A DNA stretch of 64,000 nt from contig DIUC01000039.1 in assembly GCA_002435785.1 (NCBI GenBank), forward strand, positions 1 through 64,000, given 5' to 3'. The notes beneath the pieces are model-generated. The model was not told where the DNA came from. It saw nothing but the letters and a program-made list of their open reading frames with translations, and did not search any database. Below, piece after piece: positions 42,037 through 49,918 of this stretch. Each line of letters opens with the position of its first letter. Within the stretch, counting starts at the first letter, position 1. Made by a program: the position numbers and the translations under genes. Source of the DNA: Saprospiraceae bacterium UBA6168. GTDB taxonomy: Bacteria > Bacteroidota > Bacteroidia > Chitinophagales > Saprospiraceae.

Positions 42037-43194
42037 TCACCGCAGCTTGCGTCCCTTCCATTTATAGCGCTTCACCAAATTGGCCAAGGTGCCGATACCA
42101 ATGATATAGCAAAGGTGCATCCCTTGCGAAAATGCATAACCCCGCATCAAGTCCTGCCGCCCGAAGTAGCGGCACATTTCCCCAAGGAAACGAAAATCCA
42201 CCACGCTTTTCACCAAAAGCAAGCCCACCGCCAACACGGCCAATGGCCAACCCAGCCAGCAGCAAAGCAGCAGGTTGAGCAAGATGGCCCAGCACAACAG
42301 GAACACCACGCCAAGCCGCAGGGTGACCTGCCAATCGGTATAACTCTTTGATTTTGAGGCCCATCGGAGACGCTGCGACACAAACGAGCGCAGGTCGGGC
42401 TGTGCCTCGGTGAGCACGGTGGCAGCCCGGTTCTTCAGGAAGAATACGCCTTCCGGGTAGCGTTTGGCCACTTTGTGCAGTAGCAGCATGTCGTCGCCGC
42501 TGGCCAGTCCGTCAATCCCCTCGAAGCCACCGACCTCCTGAAAAACGGCCCTCGGATAAGCGAGATTGGCACCATTGCAGAGCAGTCCGCTACCAGTGCG
42601 AAAGCCCGCTCCGGTAACGCCCATCATGCCCAGAAAATCCAATGACTGGAAGCGCTGGAGCCTGCTCGACTCGCGGTGGAAATTGACTGGGGCAGCGATG
42701 AACTTTGCCTTTTTTTCCTCAAAAAACGTGGCCATAAGCCACAGCCAATCGGGCGGTAGTTCGCAATCGGCATCGGTGCATACGATAAGTTCCCCTGACG
42801 CCAATCCTATGCCTGTTTCGATGGCTTTCTTCTTAAATGACAGTGCCGTTAGGCCCACCACCCGCATATTTGGGTGGTTTTGTGCAAAGTTTTGCGCCAG
42901 CGAAAACGTCTCGTCCTCGGAGTGGTCGTCGAGCAAGATGACCTCGAACAGCGTGGTTGGATAGCTTTGCTCCGCAATAGAGGCAAGGCATTTCGGCAGG
43001 TTTGCCGCTTCGTTGCGGGCAGCGATGATGACGCTGATTTTGGTGGATGGAGCATGGGCTGGCCGTGGTGCCCAGTCAGGGAGTTTGCGCCAGCCGGAGC
43101 GGTATTGCTCAACGATGAAGACATACGCCGCCATCAGTGCGAGCGAGGCAATGACGGAAAATGGGAGTAACCAATTTTGTGCGCCTTCCAACAA
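42037..43194 (-). CDS. Family 2 glycosyltransferase, membrane-bound
   Basis: 385 residues from a TTG at 43194; the first ATG in frame would cut into the first membrane helix. An N-terminal helix ('WLLPFSVIASLALMAAYVFI') is followed by a GT2 catalytic domain: 'ISVIIAARNEAANLPKCL', 'VILLDDHSEDETF', the metal-binding D-x-D region as 'ELIVCTDADCELPPD' and the Q-x-x-R-W acceptor motif as 'SQRLRWASKSKSY'. Three C-terminal membrane helices complete it. It would add a sugar to a lipid or growing polymer at the inner membrane. Its stop is one base from the stop of the convergent OmpA-like gene. Confidence 0.92.
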   Translation of the reverse strand: MLEGAQNWLLPFSVIASLALMAAYVFIVEQYRSGWRKLPDWAPRPAHAPSTKISVIIAARNEAANLPKCLASIAEQSYPTTLFEVILLDDHSEDETFSLAQNFAQNHPNMRVVGLTALSFKKKAIETGIGLASGELIVCTDADCELPPDWLWLMATFFEEKKAKFIAAPVNFHRESSRLQRFQSLDFLGMMGVTGAGFRTGSGLLCNGANLAYPRAVFQEVGGFEGIDGLASGDDMLLLHKVAKRYPEGVFFLKNRAATVLTEAQPDLRSFVSQRLRWASKSKSYTDWQVTLRLGVVFLLCWAILLNLLLCCWLGWPLAVLAVGLLLVKSVVDFRFLGEMCRYFGRQDLMRGYAFSQGMHLCYIIGIGTLANLVKRYKWKGRKLR

Positions 43195-43305
43195 GAAGCT
43201 ACTATTTTTAGTGGTTTGCCAAGTGAATCATGGCATTTTGCCAAGTTTCAGATTTCATTTTTCCGCCCGACGGAGGTATTTCATGAACAATGGTGTTCAT
43301 GATTA

Positions 43306-44229
43306 CTAAAGCCCCGCCATCTCTACCGCCACCCTCGTTGCCAATCTCGCATTGTTCAGTACCAGTTCGATGTTGGCCCGAAGACTCTCCCCGCCTGTCA
43401 GCTCCTTGATTTTTGCCAAAAGAAACGGCGTGATTTCCTTGCCACGAATGCCAAGCCGCATCGCCTCATCCAATGCCACTTCGGTTGCGGCCTGTATGGG
43501 GTCGGCCATCGGTTCGTGGGCTTCGGGAATGGGGTTGGCGATGACCACGCCGCCAGACAGTCCAGCCAACCATTTGAAATTCAGCGCTTTAGCGATTTCT
43601 GATGGGGTATCAAGGCGGTAGTCCACACCGAAGCCACTCTGGCGGGTGTAGAAGGCGGGGAACTCCTTCGTCTGGTAGCCAATGACCGGGACGCCGTGCG
43701 TTTCGAGGTACTCCAGCGTGAGGCTAATGTCGAGGATGGATTTTGCGCCAGCGCAAACGACGGTGACGCTGGTGCGGGCCAGTTCTTGCAGGTCGGCGGA
43801 GATGTCCATCGTGTCGGCTGCCCCTCGGTGTACGCCGCCGATGCCACCCGTGGCGAAGATGCGGATGCCCGCCATTTCAGCGATTATCATGGTGGAGGCA
43901 ACGGTGGTAGCGCCGAGTTTCCCATTGGCCAGTAGGAAGGGGATGTCCCGTCGGCTGACCTTGGCCACTTCCCGCCCGGCCTTGCCAAGCTGCTCGATTT
44001 CTGCCTCGGTTAGCCCAGCCTTCAGCTTTCCGCCGATGATGGCAATGGTGGCTGGCACTGCGCCGTTTTCCCGGATGGTTTGTTCCACCAACAGGGCGGT
44101 ACGCACATTGTCGGGGTAGGGCATGCCGTGCGAGATGATGGTGCTTTCGAGGGCAACGACGGGTTGGCCATTTTCAAGGGCCTTTTGCACCGAAGGCAAT
44201 ATGTCGAGGAATGGGTTTTGGTTGTTCAT
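43306..44229 (-). CDS. psuG: Pseudouridine-5'-phosphate glycosidase
   Basis: 307 residues from the ATG at 44229 (an in-frame extension upstream has no protein character). Indigoidine-synthase-A/PsuG family: 'VVALESTIISHGMPYPDN' at the start, the catalytic lysine region 'AKVSRRDIPFLLANGK', 'GATTVASTMIIAEMAGI', 'FATGGIGGVHRGA', 'SGGVVIANPIPE' and 'GKEITPFLLAKIKELTGG'. The enzyme splits pseudouridine 5'-phosphate to uracil and ribose 5-phosphate, salvaging RNA breakdown products. The partner kinase gene psuK is not adjacent. Confidence 0.93.
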   Translation of the reverse strand: MNNQNPFLDILPSVQKALENGQPVVALESTIISHGMPYPDNVRTALLVEQTIRENGAVPATIAIIGGKLKAGLTEAEIEQLGKAGREVAKVSRRDIPFLLANGKLGATTVASTMIIAEMAGIRIFATGGIGGVHRGAADTMDISADLQELARTSVTVVCAGAKSILDISLTLEYLETHGVPVIGYQTKEFPAFYTRQSGFGVDYRLDTPSEIAKALNFKWLAGLSGGVVIANPIPEAHEPMADPIQAATEVALDEAMRLGIRGKEITPFLLAKIKELTGGESLRANIELVLNNARLATRVAVEMAGL

Positions 44230-44431
44230 TTTGTTACAAGGTGGATGCGGGTGATAATGTCGGTTCAGCCAATACTTGATAGAGCGCAGCATAAGCAAGG
44301 CAAGAATGCGGAAAATCTGTCAAACCGCTGGCGGAATTTCTCGGGGTTCAAGAAAAAGGGGCTTGCAGCGGTCGCCGCCGTGCCAGTTTCCGTATTTTTG
44401 TGAAAAAAAATCCACAGCCAAACCACCCGCC

Positions 44432-44836
44432 ATGCAATTAACCTTCGCTACCCCCTCCCTGCTCTTCCCGGCCATTTCGTTGCTGCTGTTGGCTTATACG
44501 AACAAGTTCTTGGCGATAGCCAGCCTCATACGCACCCTGCACGACCGCTATGAGCAGGAAAACCAGCCCGTGCTTCGAGAGCAAATCGTGCATTTGCGCA
44601 AGCGGCTGAACCTCATTCGGCTGATGCAGACTTTTGGCATCGCCAGCTTTTTGATGTGCTTTGTGTGCATGTTCCTGCTATTCGAGAACCAACACTTGGC
44701 GGCCACTTGGGCATTTGCCATTGCCTTGGTGCTGATGATGGTGTCGCTGGCACTCAGCTTGGGCGAGATTTGGATTTCGGCGGGGGCACTGCGGCTGCTG
44801 TTGAAGGATTTTGAAAAGGGCTCTGATAAGCCTTGA
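44432..44836 (+). CDS. DUF2721 membrane protein
   Basis: 134 residues from the ATG at 44432. Three membrane helices: 'PAISLLLLAYTNKFLAIASL', 'TFGIASFLMCFVCMFLLF' and 'WAFAIALVLMMVSLALSLG', with a charged helix 'LRKRLNLIRLMQ' between the first two. This is the layout of the DUF2721 family, inner-membrane proteins of unknown function. A TATTTTTG sequence about 45 bases upstream could be its promoter. It converges on the next gene with 1 base between stops. Confidence 0.82.
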   Translation: MQLTFATPSLLFPAISLLLLAYTNKFLAIASLIRTLHDRYEQENQPVLREQIVHLRKRLNLIRLMQTFGIASFLMCFVCMFLLFENQHLAATWAFAIALVLMMVSLALSLGEIWISAGALRLLLKDFEKGSDKP

Positions 44837-44837
44837 A

Positions 44838-45143
44838 TCAACGGCCCTTGATGGTTAGTTTTTCCACCATTAGAGGGGTCAAGCTTTCAGCATAGACGCC
44901 GTATGCATCCAATAGCGTCCCTTTTAGGCCAGTATTGGCAGAGATGGCGTACAGCACCATGTTGTCGCCGGGATCCGTCTCTCCCTCGAAGCGGTAGAAT
45001 TCGTCCACCTCAAAATCTTCGGGGTGGATTTCCAGGTCATGTCCTTTGCAGAAAAGGCATTGTTCCGTCAGGTTGAAATCTTCGTTGTAGCCCCTTTCTT
45101 GGAGGTCGGCGAGTGCTTCGGTCAAGGTATCGTAGGTCTTCAT
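44838..45143 (-). CDS. Conserved small cytoplasmic protein
   Basis: 101 residues from the ATG at 45143 ('MKTYDTLTEALADLQERGY'). Helix-rich N-terminus, then 'CLFCKGHDLEIHPEDFEVDE', 'DDNMVLYAIS'-like core ('GDNMVLYAISANTG') and 'DAYGVYAESL'. It is highly similar to a small Bacteroidota family that databases often label phosphoribosylpyrophosphate synthetase, although it has none of the PRPP synthetase motifs, so that name should not be trusted. Two cysteines could bind a metal. Function unknown. Confidence 0.75.
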   Translation of the reverse strand: MKTYDTLTEALADLQERGYNEDFNLTEQCLFCKGHDLEIHPEDFEVDEFYRFEGETDPGDNMVLYAISANTGLKGTLLDAYGVYAESLTPLMVEKLTIKGR

Positions 45144-45221
45144 TTTCAAAAGTTTGTTTTTTACAGAACGTCCCCACCCTAAGAAAGTTAGCGCCGTGCG
45201 GAATCAAATTGGCGAACGCCC

Positions 45222-46247
45222 TCACTCCGCCCATACCTTGCACCCTTCCGTGCAGTTCGTGCAAATGTCAATCTGGTCGCGCCCCGCGAGCAACGAGCTT
45301 CTGAAGTGGCTATAATCCTCGCCGTGCCAGATTTCCTTGAAGGTTTTCTGCTTCAGGTCGCCAAGGCGGTGCAGGGCATCCTTGTCGAAGCAGCAGGGCA
45401 CCACGAGGCCGTCCCAGGTGATGACGCAGGCGTGCCAGAGCTTCCAGCAGTGGTTGAGCAGTTCGTTCTTCACCCGCCAGGTGCCGTCGGGCTTTTGGGC
45501 GTAGCGGGCGTACTGGCCGAGGGTCGGTATGAGGTCGTTGCCATGCTCGTAGTCATAGACTTGGGCGGTTTTCAGTTTGACTTCGTCAATGCCAATCTCC
45601 TCGGCGAGGCGGTAGATTTCGGGGATTTGGTGCTCGTTGGGCCGCACGACGAGGAACTGGAAGATGATGTGGGGCGTCTTGGATTTCAGTTGCTTTTTCC
45701 ATTTCACCACGTTCCTTGCGCCTTGCAGCACGACTTCCAGTTTCCCCTCCTTACGGTAGCTTTCGTAAGTTTCCTGCGTGGTGCCGTCCACGGAGATGAT
45801 GAGCCGGTCGAGGCCGGACTCGATGGTTCGGCGGGCGTTTTCGTCGTTGAGGAAATGGCCGTTGGTGGAGGTGATGGTATAGATTTTTTTGCGACGTGCA
45901 TATTTCACCATGTCCAAAAACTTGGGGTTGATGTATGGCTCGCCCTGAAAGTAGAAGATGAGGTATAGCAGTTCCCGGTGCAGTTCATCAATGGTCTTGC
46001 GGAAAAAATCTTCCTTCAAATTGCCCGTCGGGCGGGTGAATGCCCTCAGCCCGCTGGGGCATTCCGGGCAGCGCAGGTTGCAGGCGGTGGTCGGTTCCAA
46101 CGAGATGGTCATCGGCAGCCCCCATTGTACAGGCCGTTTCAGCCAGCGGGTGAGGTGGTAGGAGCTGAATATTTTCGCCACGTTCCACACCCGGCGGGGG
46201 GTGAGCTTGGTGAGAAAATTCAGGGTATCTTGGCGGTAAAGTTTCAT
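45222..46247 (-). CDS. Radical SAM/SPASM protein
   Basis: 341 residues. Radical SAM core with the cluster motif 'TACNLRCPEC' (C-x3-C-x2-C) after 'MTISLEPT', the SAM-contact strand 'LIFYFQGEPYINP' and 'TSTNGHFL'. The C-terminal SPASM region has 'HCWKLWHACVITWDG', 'VPCCFDKD' and 'CTNCTEGC', ligands for auxiliary iron-sulfur clusters. Members modify peptides, proteins or small molecules. No precursor peptide or carrier gene is visible next to it, so the substrate is open. It is divergent to the gene at 46421, with a microrepeat hairpin between them. Confidence 0.93.
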   Translation of the reverse strand: MKLYRQDTLNFLTKLTPRRVWNVAKIFSSYHLTRWLKRPVQWGLPMTISLEPTTACNLRCPECPSGLRAFTRPTGNLKEDFFRKTIDELHRELLYLIFYFQGEPYINPKFLDMVKYARRKKIYTITSTNGHFLNDENARRTIESGLDRLIISVDGTTQETYESYRKEGKLEVVLQGARNVVKWKKQLKSKTPHIIFQFLVVRPNEHQIPEIYRLAEEIGIDEVKLKTAQVYDYEHGNDLIPTLGQYARYAQKPDGTWRVKNELLNHCWKLWHACVITWDGLVVPCCFDKDALHRLGDLKQKTFKEIWHGEDYSHFRSSLLAGRDQIDICTNCTEGCKVWAE

Positions 46248-46251
46248 GTGG

Positions 46252-46336
46252 AGGTTTAGTGGGTTTAGCGGGTTTAGGAGGTTTAAGGAATCGGCAATCA
46301 GACCTCCTAAACTTTTCCAAACCTTTTAAACCTAAA
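46252..46336. repeat. Microrepeat hairpin between divergent genes
   Basis: An 11-bp perfect stem (GTTTAGGAGGT, 46272-46282, with 46302-46312), flanked on the left by 9-base units TTTAG-[TCG]-[GA]GG and on the right by related complementary units. A terminator is not expected between divergent genes, so its role, if any, is elsewhere. Confidence 0.7.
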
Positions 46337-46372
46337 AACAAGAAAAAGCAAAAGTATGAAGATGTTGCACAC

Positions 46373-46380
46373 TACTTTTG
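46373..46380 (+). promoter_or_regulatory. -7 promoter box
   Basis: An exact TACTTTTG box 41 bases upstream of the ATG at 46421. Confidence 0.5.
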
Positions 46381-46420
46381 CCCCCAATCTTTTTACTATC
46401 ACCATTTTTACTTTCTCCTT

Positions 46421-46906
46421 ATGATTACGGAAGCCACCATTGACAAGGTACTTGAAAAATTTGAAAACCAAGGGGTTGACTATGAGCAATTTGTGCGGGA
46501 CTTTGCGAAGCACCAGCCGACCATATTTTCCTATTTGATTGGCGACAACGAAGGCGTCTTCTCGCAAGACGAGGAAGACTTTCTGCTGTACCTGGCGCTG
46601 GCTATTTACAAATCCGTGGAGGATGTCAGCGAAGATGACCTGCCTATCATCGAGGAAGAGGACATCACCGAGGCAGAGGAGGCCAACTGGTCGCTGATGG
46701 AATCTTCAAAGGCCACCGACTTTCACAAGCGGCTGGATATTTTCTACGAAACCTCGCCGGAGGAAGACCTTATGGCCTTCGTAGAGGACGCCCTGACTGG
46801 CGAGGCCGAGAACGAGGAGGGCGAGGCGTTCAGCATCACGCCGGAGGGCCGGGAGCCGATGTTCGTGGCATTGAAGACCGTGATTGATGTGCTGACGAGG
46901 GGGTAG
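46421..46906 (+). CDS. Acidic cytoplasmic protein, function unknown
   Basis: 161 residues from the ATG at 46421 (in-frame extension upstream is low complexity). Strongly acidic: the centre is 'EEEDITEAEEANW' and many Glu/Asp follow. Helical, no signal peptide or membrane segment, no cysteines. Typical of small Bacteroidota-specific proteins without assigned role. Followed by a heptamer array. Confidence 0.75.
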   Translation: MITEATIDKVLEKFENQGVDYEQFVRDFAKHQPTIFSYLIGDNEGVFSQDEEDFLLYLALAIYKSVEDVSEDDLPIIEEEDITEAEEANWSLMESSKATDFHKRLDIFYETSPEEDLMAFVEDALTGEAENEEGEAFSITPEGREPMFVALKTVIDVLTRG

Positions 46907-47267
46907 GTTATCTACGATTGACGAATGACGATTGACGAATGACGATTGACGAATGACGATTGACGAATGACGATTGACGATTGACGATTGCGGGCGTGTT
47001 TTCCTACTTTCGAGCGTCAGGCTTTGTCCATTTGTCAGTGGCTTTAGCATTTGGCAATTGGCTTTTGGTAAACAGTAAATAGCCAAAAGCTAACGGCTCG
47101 CAGTATAAGTATCACCAATCGAAATTCGTCAATCGTAACTTGCCAATCACAGTTTTAACATCCCGCTAACGCCCCACCTATTTTTTCGACACCCTGCCCG
47201 CTGTACATTTATCCAACGAAAAAAGAATTCCTGGCCGCTACATCCTATCACACTTAAATCAACGGCC
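46907..47267. other. Intergenic region with heptamer array and inverted copy
   Basis: 361 bases without a gene. It holds the array at 46914-46990, an 8-bp hairpin (47061-47068 with 47083-47090) and an inverted 13-base copy of the array unit (47124-47136). Together they form a large fold-back. No plain TAnnTTTG box for the lipoprotein gene was found. Confidence 0.7.
46914..46990. repeat. Heptamer tandem array ACGAWTG x11
   Basis: Eleven exact heptamers: ACGATTG and ACGAATG alternate four times (14-base superunit), then ACGATTG three times. It starts 8 bases after the stop of the acidic-protein gene. A 13-base reverse complement of the superunit occurs at 47124-47136. Confidence 0.95.
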
Positions 47268-48425
47268 ATGCTACGCTACCTTTACTTTCCAACGCTACTG
47301 CTGTTCGGCCTTTTGGTCTTTGGCTGCCTATCACCGGAGAAATTCCAACAAAAAAACGACCCAGACACCGTCGTCAAGTTTGCCAGCCGACGGCTCGATG
47401 GCAAGCGGCTCAAAACGGATTGGGCCAAAGTGCTTGAAACCTCATTTGCGCAAGCCAATGAAGCCGACATGCGGCGAATCGGCGAGCTTAAAGCCCTCGG
47501 TACCGTTGCTGACTGGGAGCAAATCCATGCCATCGCCGAGCAGTTGGAGCACCGCCACCAACGGGTAACGCCGTTGCTGCCCATCGTCAGTGAGGACGGC
47601 TACCGGCCCGATATCCGGCTGCTGCCCATCGGCGATTTGCTGACGGAAAGCCGCCGGGAGGTCATTGAGCGCTCCGTGCCCGACATAGAGGAGAAGCTGC
47701 GCCTCGCGCAAAACGGCCAGCGGCTGCAAGCCCGCATGGCCCATGAGCGCATAGCTGCCCTTCGGAAAAAATACGGCTGGAACGATGCCGTGGCTGATTC
47801 CCTGCAAAGCGAAGCACGCAACTTCGGAAGCACCTACGTGCTGCTCGAAGTGGAGCAAAATCGGTCAATACCCTATGGTGACAGGGTCGAGGAACGCCTG
47901 GATTTCAAAGGCATTCGCAGTGGCAATAGTTGGCAGGTTGTCCATCGCAGCGAGCAGCCGGGCACCCGCTACGATTTTAGCGTGAAGGTGGAACTGGCCG
48001 CTACCGCTGTCTCTCGGGAACTGTTGAACACGACATGGACGACCGTTGCCCAGGAAGTACAAGTGGGACAAGAAGCCGTGAAGGACTCCAACGGCGTGGT
48101 GATTTGCTATAAACCCATTTTCCAAACCGTCTGTGCCACCATCCAACACGTGCAGGCAGCCAAAGACGCCAGCCTGACCGCCCATGTTGAGGTCTTCGAC
48201 CTCGCCACGGGCAAGTCCATCCATCGGAAAACGCTATGGGAAACAGACAGCTTTGCCCAGTCTCTTTGCAGCTACACTGGCGATAGTCGGGTGAGCGCAA
48301 CCAGCGGTTGCGGCTTTAGCACCCACGTCTTCTTCCCCTCCGACTGGCAGATGATGGACAACTGCGCTGACGACTTGCGATTCAGCCTATTTCGCTTACT
48401 CAAGAAGGTGGATTTGACGGAATAA
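47268..48425 (+). CDS. Large predicted lipoprotein, function unknown
   Basis: 385 residues. Lipoprotein signal 'FPTLLLFGLLVFGCLS' with lipobox 'VFGC'. Middle region (about 60-190) is helical and charged, with a Glu/Arg-rich amphipathic stretch ('LRLAQNGQRLQARMAHERIA'); the C-terminal half (about 190-375) is beta-rich with Cys in 'VICYKPIFQTVCATI' and 'SLCSYTGDSRVSATSGCGFS' that could form disulfides. No catalytic motif or known family recognised. Probably periplasm-facing at the outer membrane. Confidence 0.75.
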   Translation: MLRYLYFPTLLLFGLLVFGCLSPEKFQQKNDPDTVVKFASRRLDGKRLKTDWAKVLETSFAQANEADMRRIGELKALGTVADWEQIHAIAEQLEHRHQRVTPLLPIVSEDGYRPDIRLLPIGDLLTESRREVIERSVPDIEEKLRLAQNGQRLQARMAHERIAALRKKYGWNDAVADSLQSEARNFGSTYVLLEVEQNRSIPYGDRVEERLDFKGIRSGNSWQVVHRSEQPGTRYDFSVKVELAATAVSRELLNTTWTTVAQEVQVGQEAVKDSNGVVICYKPIFQTVCATIQHVQAAKDASLTAHVEVFDLATGKSIHRKTLWETDSFAQSLCSYTGDSRVSATSGCGFSTHVFFPSDWQMMDNCADDLRFSLFRLLKKVDLTE

Positions 48426-48445
48426 CTCCTTTTGCAAAGAATTGC

Positions 48446-48453
48446 TAACTTTG
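48446..48453 (+). promoter_or_regulatory. -7 promoter box of the palmitoyltransferase gene
   Basis: An exact TAACTTTG box. The transcript would start near 48458 and carry a 110-base leader holding the hairpin at 48475-48545. Confidence 0.6.
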
Positions 48454-48474
48454 CCCCGCAATCATTCGCCAAGA

Positions 48475-48545
48475 AAGCTGTGCCGCATGGCCCGGATTAA
48501 CCTTCCTCAACTTTGGTTATCGGGTCACATGTCACAGCTTTTTTT
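48475..48545 (+). promoter_or_regulatory. Attenuator-like hairpin in the spt leader
   Basis: AAGCTGTG (48475-48482) pairs with CACAGCTT (48533-48540); the inner parts pair imperfectly (CCCGG-ATTAACC region with GGTTAT-CGGG), and a run of seven T follows (48539-48545). The structure ends 23 bases before the ATG. It looks like an intrinsic terminator inside the leader, so transcription of spt may be conditional. Confidence 0.5.
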
Positions 48546-48568
48546 CGTAAAAAGCAACTAACACAAAC

Positions 48569-49822
48569 ATGGATTTATTTCAAAAATTCAGGAATCCCGG
48601 CCCACTCGGTAGGTGGCGTGACGTGGCCGATGGCTATTTTATGTTTCCACGCCTCGAAGGCGAATTGGGCAACCACATGAAGTTCCAAGGCAAAGACGTC
48701 ATTTGCTGGAGCATCAACAACTACCTCGGCCTGGCCAATCACCCCGAAGTGCGGGAGGCCGACGCCAAGGGCGCTGCCGATTGGGGCCTCGCCTATCCGA
48801 TGGGTGCCCGAATGATGAGCGGCAATTCCACCCTCCACGACCAATTGGAAACTGAGCTTGCCGACTTCGTGAAAAAGGAGACGGCCATGCTCGTCAACTT
48901 TGGCTACCAAGGCGTCATCTCTGCCATTGACAGCCTCGTGAACCGCCACGATGTCATCGTTTACGACTCCGAATCCCACGCCTGCATCGTGGACGGGGTG
49001 CGGCTGCACCACGGCAAGCGCTTTGCTTTTGAGCACAACAACGTGGCCAGCCTCGACAAAAACCTCGCTCGTGCTACCAAGCTCGTGGCCGAGACCGGTG
49101 GCGGCATCCTCGTCATCACCGAGGGCGTGTTCGGGATGCGGGGCGACCAAGGCAAGCTGCGGGAAATCTGCGCACTGAAGGACAAGTACGAGTTTCGCCT
49201 CATGGTGGACGATGCGCACGGCTTCGGGATGCTCGGCCCCACGGGTGCCGGTGCCTGCGAGGAGCAGGGCATCATGGACGACGTGGACGTGTATTTCTCC
49301 ACCTTCGCCAAGTCCATGGCCAGCATCGGGGCGTTTTTCGCTGGCGAAAAATTCATGATTCAACACCTGCGCTTCACCATGCGCTCGCAGATTTTTGCGA
49401 AGAGCATGCCCATGCCGCTCGTGGTCGGTGCCATCAAGCGCCTTGAACTGCTGCGCACCAAGCCGGAGCTGCGCAAGGCGCTTTGGGACAACGTAAACTA
49501 CCTGCAATCGGAGTTGAAAAAGGCGGGATTTGATATCAGAGAAACGAACTCTTGCGTGACGCCCGTTTATATCCAAGGCGACGAAACAGAAGCAATGGTG
49601 ATGGTGCGGGATTTGCGGGAAAACTACGGCATATTCTGCTCCATCGTGGTCTATCCCGTCATTCCGAAGGGCATGATTATCCTGCGCTTGATACCTACTG
49701 CGGTGCATACGAAGGAAGATATTGACATCACCATAGCCGCCTTCAAGGAAATAAAGAAAAAGCTGAACAGCCAAGCCTATACCGAAGCTGCGAAAGTGCT
49801 GCTGGCTGGCGCAATTGGGTAA
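48569..49822 (+). CDS. spt: Serine palmitoyltransferase-type PLP enzyme
   Basis: 417 residues, alpha-oxoamine synthase family. Signature features: 'SINNYLGLANHPEV', 'GARMMSGNSTLHDQLE', 'DSESHACIVDGVRL', the PLP-contact 'MVDDAHGFGMLGPTG', the Schiff-base lysine in 'FSTFAKSMASIGAF' and 'LRLIPTAVHTKEDID'. The Bacteroidota type condenses serine with an acyl-CoA/ACP to start sphingolipid synthesis; glycine-using relatives (KBL, AONS) are alternatives but the N-terminus 'FQKFRNPGPLGRWRDV' is that of the Bacteroidota SPT group. The leader contains an attenuator-like hairpin; a terminator follows. Confidence 0.9.
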   Translation: MDLFQKFRNPGPLGRWRDVADGYFMFPRLEGELGNHMKFQGKDVICWSINNYLGLANHPEVREADAKGAADWGLAYPMGARMMSGNSTLHDQLETELADFVKKETAMLVNFGYQGVISAIDSLVNRHDVIVYDSESHACIVDGVRLHHGKRFAFEHNNVASLDKNLARATKLVAETGGGILVITEGVFGMRGDQGKLREICALKDKYEFRLMVDDAHGFGMLGPTGAGACEEQGIMDDVDVYFSTFAKSMASIGAFFAGEKFMIQHLRFTMRSQIFAKSMPMPLVVGAIKRLELLRTKPELRKALWDNVNYLQSELKKAGFDIRETNSCVTPVYIQGDETEAMVMVRDLRENYGIFCSIVVYPVIPKGMIILRLIPTAVHTKEDIDITIAAFKEIKKKLNSQAYTEAAKVLLAGAIG

Positions 49823-49844
49823 TACTGGTTGTGTTCAACGCAAC

Positions 49845-49873
49845 GTCGGGGAGGTTCCAAAACCCTCCCCGAC
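49845..49873 (+). terminator. Terminator after spt
   Basis: GTCGGGGAGG (49845-49854) pairs perfectly with CCTCCCCGAC (49864-49873). It lies 23 bases after the spt stop. Just after it, CCAGTCAC occurs twice, a microrepeat as in the other fold-back elements. Confidence 0.8.
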
Positions 49874-49918
49874 CTTATCCCAAGCAATCACCAGTCACAA
49901 ACCACCAGTCACCACATT

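Noticed and set aside
44838..45143. Phosphoribosylpyrophosphate synthetase
   Set aside because: The name is used for this small family in databases, but the protein has no PRPP-binding loop and is only about 100 residues.
46914..46990. CRISPR array
   Set aside because: Contiguous heptamers without spacers and with no cas genes in the window; a microsatellite.
48575..49774. Open frame of 399 codons on the minus strand across the palmitoyltransferase gene
   Set aside because: It is an antisense shadow: the plus strand has a complete PLP-enzyme with all motifs, and the minus-strand product has His- and Val-rich composition without recognisable domains.
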